From assembly GCA_030146905.1 (NCBI GenBank), contig JASLAV010000146.1, forward strand, positions 1 to 8,171: DNA of 8,171 bases, read 5' to 3'. Positions within the stretch are counted from its first letter, which is position 1, and every line of letters starts with the position of its first letter. Positions 1-5,939 of this stretch are shown here, one piece after another. Origin of the DNA: Lentzea sp. Lineage in GTDB: Bacteria > Actinomycetota > Actinomycetes > Mycobacteriales > Pseudonocardiaceae. A program made the translations under genes and the position numbers. A model generated the notes under the pieces. The model ran no database searches, had not been told where the DNA came from, and saw only the letters and a program-made list of their open reading frames with translations.

Positions 1-128
1 TCCCGAGCTCCCGAGCTCCCGAGCTCCCGAGCTCCCGAGCTCCCGAGCTCCCGAGCTCCCGAGCTCCCGAGCTCCCGAGCTCCCGAGCTCCCGAGCTCCC
101 GAGCTCCCGAGCTCCCGAGCTCCCGAGC
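1..128. repeat. Perfect 8-bp tandem array (TCCCGAGC)16
   Basis: Sixteen uninterrupted copies of TCCCGAGC fill the left edge, so the full array is probably longer than seen here. No mismatch is visible until 129, which suggests recent expansion or active homogenisation by slippage. Each junction creates the palindrome GAGCTC. The minus strand reads GGG followed by the five-base spacer AGCTC, again and again, so any four neighbouring units fit the canonical G-quadruplex pattern (four G3 runs with loops of 1-7). The unit contains no stop codon in any frame and 8 bp is not a multiple of 3, so all six frames are open across it; that openness is not evidence of coding. The array starts about 435 bp past the stop of the minus-strand lyase-like gene. 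Because it touches the window edge, I cannot exclude that it lies within a neighbouring gene. Confidence 0.97.
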
Positions 129-141
129 CCTCCCGTCCCCC
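122..141 (-). other. Compact G-quadruplex motif at the array edge
   Basis: On the minus strand the array ends in four G-runs separated by very short loops: GGGGG, AC, GGG, A, GGG, CTC, GGG. Loops of 2, 1 and 3 bases make this the most favourable quadruplex candidate in the window. It combines the last array unit with the first bases after it. The complementary plus strand is a C-rich i-motif candidate. Folding is predicted from the pattern only. Confidence 0.6.
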
Positions 142-148
142 TCTGACC

Positions 149-187
149 GCCCAGCTCATCCGCCCGGCTCAACCGTCCAACTCAGCG
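149..187. repeat. Degenerate 13-bp tandem repeat, 3 copies
   Basis: Three adjacent 13-bp units read GCCCAGCTCATCC, GCCCGGCTCAACC and GTCCAACTCAGCG. They share a pattern of a YCC run followed by an RRCTCA core. Divergence between units is substantial, so this looks like an old, decaying array next to the perfect 8-bp one. Confidence 0.5.
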
Positions 188-213
188 GTAGGTCGTGCGG
201 CTCTTCGCCACCC

Positions 214-252
214 AACCGTCCGGCCCCAACCGTCCGGCCCCAACCGCCCGGC
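214..252. repeat. 14-bp tandem repeat, 2.8 copies
   Basis: The unit AACCGTCCGGCCCC occurs at 214-227 and again, identical, at 228-241. A third partial copy at 242-252 carries one change (AACCGCCCGGC). On the minus strand this gives GGGG runs spaced by ten bases. The core resembles the 13-bp units just upstream. Confidence 0.8.
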
Positions 253-269
253 TTTCATCCCGCAGTCAC

Positions 270-284
270 CCAGCCTCCGGCTGG
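270..284. other. Small inverted repeat, 6-bp arms, 3-base loop
   Basis: CCAGCC at 270-275 and GGCTGG at 279-284 are perfectly complementary around the loop TCC. It could form a tight hairpin in RNA from either strand. It is short enough to be chance in DNA of this composition. Confidence 0.35.
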
Positions 285-341
285 CCCTCCGCCCCGGCTC
301 ACAAGCCCGCCGACCGGCCCTCCGCCGCGAAGGCTTCCAGC

Positions 342-370
342 CACCGGACGCCCAACCCAGCTGTCCGGTG
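342..370. terminator. Perfect 8-bp inverted repeat, candidate terminator
   Basis: CACCGGAC at 342-349 pairs perfectly with GTCCGGTG at 363-370 around a 13-base loop. It lies about 190 bp past the stop of the minus-strand lyase-like gene, so it could end that transcript. There is no T-tract on either side; actinobacterial terminators often lack one. The long loop and the distance from the gene keep this tentative. Confidence 0.35.
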
Positions 371-394
371 TTCAGCCCTGGCACCCAACCCCGC

Positions 395-456
395 CCACCT
401 GAGCCTCCGCCCACCCAAGGGTCCGCCACCCCAGGGTCCGCCCATCCCAGGGCCCG
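395..456. repeat. Degenerate 15/16-bp tandem repeat, about 4 copies
   Basis: Units at 411-425 (CCACCCAAGGGTCCG) and 426-440 (CCACCCCAGGGTCCG) differ at one position. The unit at 441-456 (CCCATCCCAGGGCCCG) and a more diverged one at 395-410 (CCCACCTGAGCCTCCG) flank them. The minus strand is again rich in GGG runs separated by short spacers, giving near-canonical quadruplex patterns. Confidence 0.65.
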
Positions 457-467
457 AGCTCCCGAGC
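452..467. repeat. Isolated re-occurrence of the 8-bp array unit
   Basis: Positions 453-467 repeat 15 consecutive bases of the array at 1-128 (CCCGAGCTCCCGAGC), over 320 bp away from it. Counted as units, 452-459 is one copy with a T to G change at its first base, and 460-467 is one perfect copy. This may be the kind of seed from which the array expanded, or a relic of a larger array. Confidence 0.75.
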
Positions 468-504
468 GTCCGACCAGCCGCGCCACCCGAACTCAGCCCG
501 TCAC

Positions 505-530
505 GCCGAGCCCACAGGGCCTGCCTCGGC
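505..530 (-). terminator. Weak candidate hairpin just after the lyase-like gene
   Basis: GCCGAG at 505-510 and CTCGGC at 525-530 form a 6-bp stem about 33 bases past the stop of the minus-strand gene. The 14-base loop and the lack of a T-tract make it a weak terminator candidate. It is listed because of its position. Confidence 0.3.
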
Positions 531-562
531 CCGCGCAAAGGCGACCGCAGCCCCTCCCGGAC

Positions 563-2029
563 TCAGCAAGCAGCGAAGTCGTCGAGCAGCCCCGAAGCCA
601 CCTCCACGTCCGGGCTGAGCTGCCGATCCGACATCTCCGGGTTCAGCTTCGCCTCCGCCGCCTCGAAGGCCGCCCGCAGCGCGGCCGTCTCCGGCACGAT
701 CCCGCGCAGCCGCAGAGCGCGCACCGCCGCCACCACCTCGCAGGCCAGCACCAGCCGGAACGCGCTCAGCGACCGCAACGCCTGCGAAGCCGACTGGAAG
801 GCGAAGCTCGAGTTCTCCTCCTGCCCGCGCGACACCACGGCGTTGCCGATGCTCGCGGGCTCGGCGAGCGTGCGGACCTCCGCCAGGGCGGAGTTGGCGC
901 TGTACTCGAGGATCATCACGCCCGAGCTGCCGGGCACGCCCTCCGCCAGGAACGGGCGCAGGCCGGTGAAGTTCGGCTCGACCAGGGTCGTCAGGCGGGC
1001 CGTCGACAGGTGGCCCGTGTGCAGCATCGACAGGCGCAGCCGGTCCAGGGCCTGGCCCAGGTACGCGCTGTGGAAGGCGCCGTGGTGGTAGGCGGCGTCG
1101 TCGGACGGGCCGAAGTGGTCGGCGACGATCAGCGGGTTCTCGGCGGCGGCGTTGAACTCCACGTCGAGCACGCGGCCCAGGTCGGTGGCGGCGTCGACGG
1201 CCGGGCCGTGGATCTGCGGGAAGCAGCGGTAGCCGAACGGGTCCTGGATGCGGGCCGGCGGCCTGGACGGCTCTGCCAGCAGGCGGCGCATCTCCGCGGC
1301 CACCGCCACCTGGCCGGGGTGGGGTCGGCCGAGGTGGACGCGTTCGTCGTAGGCCTCGACGGCGCCGTCGACGGCGAGGAAGGACAGGGCGGCCACGACG
1401 TGCGTTGCCTTCAACAGCTGGTGCGCGTCCTGCCAGGCCAGGCCCGCCATGCCGATGGTGAGGGCGTTGCTGCTGATCAACGCCAGCGCGTCGCCCGAGT
1501 CGAGCTCGATCGGGTCCGGGGTCTGCGTGGAGCCGAGCCAGTAGCGCTCGCCGAGCAGGGTCAGTCCCGTCTCGGCCAGCGCGGTCAGGTCGCCGGTGCC
1601 GATGGCGCCGTACTCGTGGACGCCGGGGTAGCAACCGCTGTTCAGCGCGGCCAGCAACGCGTCGGCGACGGCCGGGCGCACCCCCGCGCCACCCGCGAGG
1701 AGCTGGTTGAGGCGCACGACCATCATGGCGCGCACCTGTTCCTCCGGGAGCATGCCGCCGAGGCCGCCCGCGTGGCTGCGCAGCAGGCGCAGGCCGTGCT
1801 CCGCCCAGCCCTCGGTGCTGATGATCTGGTCGCGGTTCGCGCCGACGCCGGTCGTGCGGCCGTAGACCTGTCGTCGCACCACGAGTCGCTGGCTGGCGTG
1901 CCACGACGCGTCGAGGCGTGCGAGCCCGTCGGCGTGCAGGGACACCGGCGCGTGGTACCTCGCCACGCGCACCACGTCGTCGGCGCCGAGGGACTGACCG
2001 TCCAGCACGACAGGGGAGTCTTCGACCAT
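563..2029 (-). CDS. HAL/PAL/TAL-family protein with atypical MIO active site
   Basis: This 488-residue protein belongs to the aromatic amino acid lyase superfamily (histidine, phenylalanine and tyrosine ammonia-lyases and aminomutases; usual length about 500-540). Retained landmarks are the catalytic Tyr loop YGRTTGVGANR (Tyr56), LALI at 182-185, the QDP..RC.PQ.HG block at 262-275 (Gln262, Arg268), ENPL at 297-300, GAFH at 317-320 and GQEE at 402-405. Key residues are changed. The segment that normally reads GSVGASGDL is GAIGTGDL (141-148), one residue short and without the Ala-Ser-Gly triad that cyclises to the MIO cofactor. The NGT after LALI is Ser-Ser-Asn (186-188). The Tyr of QDPYS is Phe265. 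The reading frame is intact, so this is not a damaged gene. A classical ammonia-lyase activity is therefore doubtful, and the substrate is unknown. The ATG at 2029 fits the family N-terminus, but no clear ribosome site precedes it. The gene diverges from the SNF2 operon. Confidence 0.88.
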   Translation of the reverse strand: MVEDSPVVLDGQSLGADDVVRVARYHAPVSLHADGLARLDASWHASQRLVVRRQVYGRTTGVGANRDQIISTEGWAEHGLRLLRSHAGGLGGMLPEEQVRAMMVVRLNQLLAGGAGVRPAVADALLAALNSGCYPGVHEYGAIGTGDLTALAETGLTLLGERYWLGSTQTPDPIELDSGDALALISSNALTIGMAGLAWQDAHQLLKATHVVAALSFLAVDGAVEAYDERVHLGRPHPGQVAVAAEMRRLLAEPSRPPARIQDPFGYRCFPQIHGPAVDAATDLGRVLDVEFNAAAENPLIVADHFGPSDDAAYHHGAFHSAYLGQALDRLRLSMLHTGHLSTARLTTLVEPNFTGLRPFLAEGVPGSSGVMILEYSANSALAEVRTLAEPASIGNAVVSRGQEENSSFAFQSASQALRSLSAFRLVLACEVVAAVRALRLRGIVPETAALRAAFEAAEAKLNPEMSDRQLSPDVEVASGLLDDFAAC

Positions 2030-2074
2030 GGCGCCAATGTGAGCACACGGGGTTCCAGCACTTAGGGTTCAGGG
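2030..2074. promoter_or_regulatory. 45-bp divergent promoter region
   Basis: Both the lyase-like gene (minus) and the SNF2 operon (plus) must start from this gap or from within each other's coding ends. It contains a short palindrome, TGTGAGCACA at 2038-2047 (4-bp arms, 2-base centre), and GGGTTC twice with 15-bp spacing (2050-2055 and 2065-2070). No convincing -35/-10 pair is visible for either direction. The gap is too short for two independent promoters with leaders, so overlapping or leaderless promoters are likely. Any operator role for the palindrome is inference. Confidence 0.45.
2064..2067 (+). promoter_or_regulatory. Ribosome binding site of the SNF2 gene
   Basis: AGGG lies 7 bases before the GTG at 2075, a suitable spacing. 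It supports that GTG as the start, together with the match of the first residues (MLVLHG, then LALWAED) to the usual beginning of actinobacterial SNF2 helicases as I recall it. Confidence 0.55.
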
Positions 2075-5053
2075 GTGCTCGTACTGCATGGCCTGTGCAC
2101 GACCGACGGCGTCCTAGCCCTGTGGGCCGAGGACTCCCGGCTGCCGGTGCGTGGTGAGAGCACTCGACGGGACGCGCCGCACCCGTTCGCCGCGACGGCC
2201 GAGTCGCTGGCCGAGGTGCTCGGGCAGGAAAGCGTCAAAGCGACCACGCGGGCGTTGTTGCTGCCGTCGTTCTCGTCCGGGCCGATGGCGTCACCGGAGC
2301 TCGTGCGCGACCCGTTGACGGCGGGGCGGGCGCAGCGCGGCAAGGTGCAACTGCGGCAGTGGGGTGTTCCCACGGTCCGTCTCGACGGCACGGTGGAGCG
2401 CGGCGCCGAGGTGCGGCTGAGCGACTCCGCGCGGTTCGTGTTCGACGTCGCGGGGTTCGCCACCGATCTCGTCGACCGCGGGCGTGTGCTGCCGTCGGTC
2501 GCGCCGGAGCAGGCTGTCGCGCGGTGGGTGCCGGTGCTGTCGGGCACGGACTCGGCGCGGTTCGCGGCGCTGCAGGCCGCGATGCCGCCCGCCTGCCGGT
2601 GCGAGGAGGTCGCCGGTGACCCGGCCGAGCTGGTGCGCGCGGCGCTGATCACCGCTGTCGACGAGCAGGTGCGCAGCCGGTTGAGCGGCGTGGACCTCGC
2701 GCCGGCACGACGTGGCAGCGCCACGACGGCGGAGGCGTGGCTCGCCGCGCTCACCGGGGAGCCCGCGTTCGACGCGGACCCGGTGGAGCTCTACGAACTG
2801 CGCGAGCGCCTCGACCGGTGGCGCGACAGCGCGGGCAACGAGAGCCCGGTGCGCACGTGCTTCCGGCTGCGCTCGCCGGAACAGCGCGCGGAGGAGGAGT
2901 GGGCCGTCGAGTTCCTGTTGCAGGCCGTCGACGAGCCGAGCGTCCTGGTGCCCGCGCACCAGGTGTGGTTCGCGGACGACGGGGTGCTGCGGCGCTGGAT
3001 CCCCGCGCCGCAGGAGCACCTGCTGGCCGACCTCGGACGGGCCAGCAAGCTGCACCCGGACCTCGACGAGGCGCTGCGCGGGTCGCACCCGGCCGAGCTG
3101 GAGGTCGACGCGGAGGGCGCGTACCGGTTCCTGACGGCGGCGCCGGTGCTCGCGCAGGCCGGGTTCGGCGTGCTGCTTCCGTCGTGGTGGCAGCAGCAGA
3201 CGAAGCTGGGGCTCAAGCTCGCGACGAAGAGCCGCGGCACGGCGGGAACCGTCGCCAAGGAGAGCGAGATCGGCCTGAAGTCCATCGTGGACTACAAGTG
3301 GGAGCTCGCCCTCGGCGAGGACACGCTCACGGACGCCGAACTGGCCGAGCTGGCCAAGGCGAAGGTTCCGCTGGTGAAGGTGCGCGGGCAGTGGGTGCAG
3401 GTCGACCAGAAGCGCCTCGCCGCAGGACTCGCGTTCCTCAAACGCGGTGGCGGCGGGCAGATGACCGCCGCCGAGGTCATGCTCCACAGCGGACTCACCG
3501 AGGAGGACGAGAGCCTGCCGCTCCCGCTGACCGCCGTGGAGGCCGACGGCTGGCTCGGTGACCTGTTGTCCGGTAAGGCCGACGAGCAGCTCGAACCCGT
3601 CGAGCCGCCCGCGAGCTTCGGTGCCAGCCTGCGCCCGTACCAGCAGCGCGGCCTGGCGTGGCTCGCGTTCCTCGACAAGATCGGGCTGGGCGCCTGCCTG
3701 GCCGACGACATGGGGCTCGGCAAGACCGTCCAGCTGCTGGCCCTCGAAGCGCTGAACCGCGCTCACGGCAAGCGGCCCCCGACGTTGCTGGTCTGCCCGA
3801 TGTCGGTCGTCGGCAACTGGCAGCGCGAAGCGGCCCGGTTCACCCCCGAGCTCTCCGTGCACGTGCACCACGGCGCGGGCCGCCTCGACGGTGACGCGTT
3901 GCGCGAGGCCGTCGAGAGCCACGACCTCGTGCTCACCACCTACTCGCTGGCCGCCCGCGACGTCGACGCGCTGGGCGAGCTCACGTGGGACCGCGTCGTG
4001 CTCGACGAGGCGCAGAACATCAAGAACAGCGCCACCCGCCAGTCCCAGGCCGTGCGGCAGATCAAGGCCCGCCACCGCGTCGCGCTGACCGGCACACCCG
4101 TCGAGAACCGCCTCGCCGAACTGTGGTCGATCATGGACTTCGCCAACCCCGGCGTGCTCGGCACGATCAACACGTTCCGCGCCCGCTTCGCCGTCCCCGT
4201 GGAGCGCCACAACGACCAGGACGCCGCCGCCCGCCTGCGCAAGATCACGAACCCGTTCGTGCTGCGCCGCGTGAAGACCGACCCGCGCATCATCGACGAC
4301 CTGCCGGACAAGGTCGAGATGCGCCAGCTCTGCAACCTCACCACCGAGCAGGCATCCCTCTACCAGGCCGTCGTGAACGACATGCTGGAGAAGATCGAGG
4401 AGGCGGAGGGCATCGGCCGCAAGGGCCTGGTGCTCGCGACCATGTCGAAGCTCAAGCAGGTCTGCAACCACCCGGCGCACTTCCTCGGCGACGGATCGCG
4501 CGTCGCCGGCCGTTCCGGCAAGCTCGCGCGCCTGGAGGAGGTGCTGGAGGAAGTGCTCGCCGAGGGGGACAAGGCGTTGTGCTTCACGCAGTTCACCGAG
4601 TTCGGCAGCATGCTCGTGCCGTACCTGGCCGCCCGGTTCGACACCGAGGTGATGTTCCTGCACGGCGGCACGAACAAGGCCTCCCGCGACCGCATGGTCG
4701 AGCGGTTCCAGGACAGCAAGGGCCCGTCGCTGTTCCTGTTGTCCCTCAAGGCCGGTGGCACCGGCCTCAACCTCACCGCGGCCAACCACGTGATCCACCT
4801 CGACCGCTGGTGGAACCCGGCCGTCGAGGACCAGGCGACCGACCGCGCGTTCCGCATCGGCCAGCGCCGCAACGTGCAGGTGCGCAAGTTCGTCTGCATC
4901 GGCACGCTGGAGGAACGCATCGACGCGATGATCGAGGAGAAGCGCGCACTGGCCCAGCTCGTCGTCGGCGCGGGCGAGAACTGGCTCACCGACCTGCCCA
5001 CCTCACAGCTGCGCGACCTGCTGACGCTGTCGGGGGAGGCCGTCGGTGAGTGA
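2075..5053 (+). CDS. SNF2-family DNA-dependent ATPase (HelZ-like)
   Basis: A complete 992-residue SWI2/SNF2 ATPase of superfamily 2. After an actinobacterial N-terminal region (about 1-360) comes a segment typical of the SNF2 helicase-associated domain (about 365-470, from LPSWWQQ to the KRGGGGQMTAAE stretch). The motor follows: motif I DDMGLGKT (544-551, Lys550), Ia LLVCPMSVVGNW (571-582), II DEAQ (644-647), III LTGTP (671-675), IV ALCFTQF (834-840), V LKAGGTGLNL (891-900) and VI QATDRAFRIGQ (920-930, arginine fingers Arg924 and Arg927). All catalytic motifs are intact. Such proteins translocate on double-stranded DNA and remodel protein-DNA complexes rather than unwind DNA; the specific target is unknown. 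Length and architecture resemble mycobacterial HelZ. It overlaps the next gene by 8 bp, and the two are probably translated together. Confidence 0.97.
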   Translation: MLVLHGLCTTDGVLALWAEDSRLPVRGESTRRDAPHPFAATAESLAEVLGQESVKATTRALLLPSFSSGPMASPELVRDPLTAGRAQRGKVQLRQWGVPTVRLDGTVERGAEVRLSDSARFVFDVAGFATDLVDRGRVLPSVAPEQAVARWVPVLSGTDSARFAALQAAMPPACRCEEVAGDPAELVRAALITAVDEQVRSRLSGVDLAPARRGSATTAEAWLAALTGEPAFDADPVELYELRERLDRWRDSAGNESPVRTCFRLRSPEQRAEEEWAVEFLLQAVDEPSVLVPAHQVWFADDGVLRRWIPAPQEHLLADLGRASKLHPDLDEALRGSHPAELEVDAEGAYRFLTAAPVLAQAGFGVLLPSWWQQQTKLGLKLATKSRGTAGTVAKESEIGLKSIVDYKWELALGEDTLTDAELAELAKAKVPLVKVRGQWVQVDQKRLAAGLAFLKRGGGGQMTAAEVMLHSGLTEEDESLPLPLTAVEADGWLGDLLSGKADEQLEPVEPPASFGASLRPYQQRGLAWLAFLDKIGLGACLADDMGLGKTVQLLALEALNRAHGKRPPTLLVCPMSVVGNWQREAARFTPELSVHVHHGAGRLDGDALREAVESHDLVLTTYSLAARDVDALGELTWDRVVLDEAQNIKNSATRQSQAVRQIKARHRVALTGTPVENRLAELWSIMDFANPGVLGTINTFRARFAVPVERHNDQDAAARLRKITNPFVLRRVKTDPRIIDDLPDKVEMRQLCNLTTEQASLYQAVVNDMLEKIEEAEGIGRKGLVLATMSKLKQVCNHPAHFLGDGSRVAGRSGKLARLEEVLEEVLAEGDKALCFTQFTEFGSMLVPYLAARFDTEVMFLHGGTNKASRDRMVERFQDSKGPSLFLLSLKAGGTGLNLTAANHVIHLDRWWNPAVEDQATDRAFRIGQRRNVQVRKFVCIGTLEERIDAMIEEKRALAQLVVGAGENWLTDLPTSQLRDLLTLSGEAVGE
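5035..5039 (+). promoter_or_regulatory. Strong ribosome binding site of the SWIM gene
   Basis: GGAGG, within a longer G-rich run (5032-5039), sits 6 bases before the GTG at 5046 and inside the last codons of the SNF2 gene. It decides the start of the downstream gene and fits termination-coupled translation across the 8-bp overlap. Confidence 0.85.
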
Positions 5054-5885
5054 GCACTGGTCGGGCGAAGGCCCCCGCGGCTACGGCAAGACCATCAAGG
5101 TCGACAACGGCATCAAGGCCAAGAGCAAGCGCGGCGACATCGGCGCCACCTGGTGGTCGCGCCGCTTCATCGAGGTGCTCGAGTCGTTCGGCATGGGCGG
5201 CCGCCTGACCCGCGGCCGCAACTACGCGCGCCAGGGCCAGGTGCTGTCGCTCTCGTTGTCCACCAGCATGGTCATCGCCCTGGTGCAGGGCTCGCGCCCC
5301 ACCCCGTACAAGACGCGCATCGCGATCAAGTCGTTCACCAACCCCGAGTGGCAGCGCATCGAGCACGCCCTGGCGGGCAAAGCCCTGTACGCGGCCAAGA
5401 TGCTGGCCGGCGAGATGCCGAGCGACATCGAGACGTTGTTCGCCGACCTCGGCCTGCAGCTCTTCCCGTCCACGCAGCGCGAGCTGACGATGGACTGCAC
5501 CTGCCCGGACTGGGAGGTGCCGTGCAAACACCTCGCCGCCGCCTGCTACCTGCTCGCCGAGTCGTTCGACAACGACCCGTTCGAGATCCTCGCGTGGCGC
5601 GGCAGAAGCCGTGAGGAACTGCTCGAACGCCTCCGCGTGCTGCGCGGCACCACCCGCACCGCGGTGGCGGCCAAGGAGGAGGCGCCACCGCTGACCCGGT
5701 GCCTGGACACGTTCTGGCAGAAGCAGACCGCGACGAGCCTGACCCTCGGGGACCCCACGGCGGCCGTCCGCCTGGACGCGGTGCTCGACCAGCTCGACTC
5801 CGTGCCGATCACCGTCGGGCGTGAGGACCTCGTCTCCCTGTTGCGCCCGGCGTACCTGTCGCTGTCGCCGGAACAGGGTTCTTAG
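5046..5885 (+). CDS. SWIM zinc-finger protein, partner of the SNF2 ATPase
   Basis: A 279-residue protein with one SWIM zinc finger, CxCx6CxH: Cys151, Cys153, Cys160 and His162 in CTCPDWEVPCKH. All four ligands are present. SWIM domains bind DNA or proteins and were described in bacterial SWI2/SNF2 ATPases, MuDR transposases and MEKK1. The part before the finger (about 1-145) contains TWWSRRFIEVLES and GRNYARQGQV, features I associate with actinobacterial SWIM proteins next to SNF2 genes. The part after it (163-279) is helical in character and contains no recognised domain. No signal peptide or membrane segment is seen, so it is cytoplasmic. The GTG start overlaps the SNF2 stop and has a strong ribosome site. 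The likely role is a DNA- or protein-binding subunit or recruiter for the ATPase. The pair resembles the HelZ (Rv2101)/Rv2102 layout of Mycobacterium tuberculosis as I remember it, unverified here. Confidence 0.93.
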   Translation: MSEHWSGEGPRGYGKTIKVDNGIKAKSKRGDIGATWWSRRFIEVLESFGMGGRLTRGRNYARQGQVLSLSLSTSMVIALVQGSRPTPYKTRIAIKSFTNPEWQRIEHALAGKALYAAKMLAGEMPSDIETLFADLGLQLFPSTQRELTMDCTCPDWEVPCKHLAAACYLLAESFDNDPFEILAWRGRSREELLERLRVLRGTTRTAVAAKEEAPPLTRCLDTFWQKQTATSLTLGDPTAAVRLDAVLDQLDSVPITVGREDLVSLLRPAYLSLSPEQGS

Positions 5886-5892
5886 GTCTTGC

Positions 5893-5926
5893 CCGGACCC
5901 CGGCGGGATGATCCGCCGAGGTCCGG
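5893..5926. terminator. Bidirectional terminator between convergent genes
   Basis: Arms at 5893-5906 (CCGGACCCCGGCGG) and 5913-5926 (CCGCCGAGGTCCGG) form a 14-bp stem around the 6-base loop GATGAT. In plus-strand RNA there is a single C/A mismatch; in minus-strand RNA the same position becomes a G-U wobble, so the stem is continuous. It starts 7 bases after the SWIM stop and ends 13 bases before the stop of the convergent gene. No T-tract is present on either side, as is common in high-GC actinobacteria. Confidence 0.85.
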
Positions 5927-5939
5927 TCCCGCCAGGTGG

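Larger units (their letters stand above)
129..562. other. Gene-free spacer with degenerate short repeats
   Basis: I find no convincing gene here. Open frames exist on both strands but are Pro/Arg/Gly-rich, low in complexity, resemble no family I know, and run in and out of repeats or antisense to the lyase-like gene. The strand is strongly skewed, with C-runs on plus and G-runs on minus. The stretch carries tandem repeats of about 13, 14 and 15 bp, one re-appearance of the 8-bp array unit, and three small inverted repeats, listed separately. It lies downstream of the minus-strand gene, so it may supply that gene's transcription end. Confidence 0.7.

Noticed and set aside
1..128. A CRISPR array.
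   Set aside because: The unit is only 8 bp with no unique spacers between copies and no cas gene in the window.
169..538. Short Gly/Arg/Trp-rich minus-strand frames in the repeat region.
   Set aside because: The residues follow the repeat units, there is no convincing ribosome site, and the composition is that of translated G-rich repeats. I cannot fully exclude a repeat protein.
563..2029. Calling the minus-strand gene hutH (histidine ammonia-lyase).
   Set aside because: The MIO triad and two other catalytic positions are not conserved and no hut genes lie nearby, so the specific name is not supported.
2038..2047. A CRP-type operator at TGTGAGCACA.
   Set aside because: The CRP consensus has 5-base half-sites separated by six bases; here the arms are four bases with a two-base centre, so the spacing does not fit.
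2..2065. A plus-strand frame open from the left edge through the whole lyase-like gene.
   Set aside because: It is the antisense of a well-supported gene in high-GC DNA, where antisense frames often lack stops, and it also crosses repeats. The translation is Arg/Gln/Val-rich and shows no known family.
2291..4798. An 835-codon minus-strand frame inside the SNF2 gene.
   Set aside because: It is antisense to the catalytic core of a clearly real ATPase and has no recognisable domain.
2075..5885. A DISARM-like or other anti-phage island around the SNF2 helicase.
   Set aside because: Known SNF2-containing defence systems carry methyltransferases, nucleases or phospholipase-type partners. None is present here, and the SNF2-SWIM pair resembles a common actinobacterial housekeeping-type arrangement.
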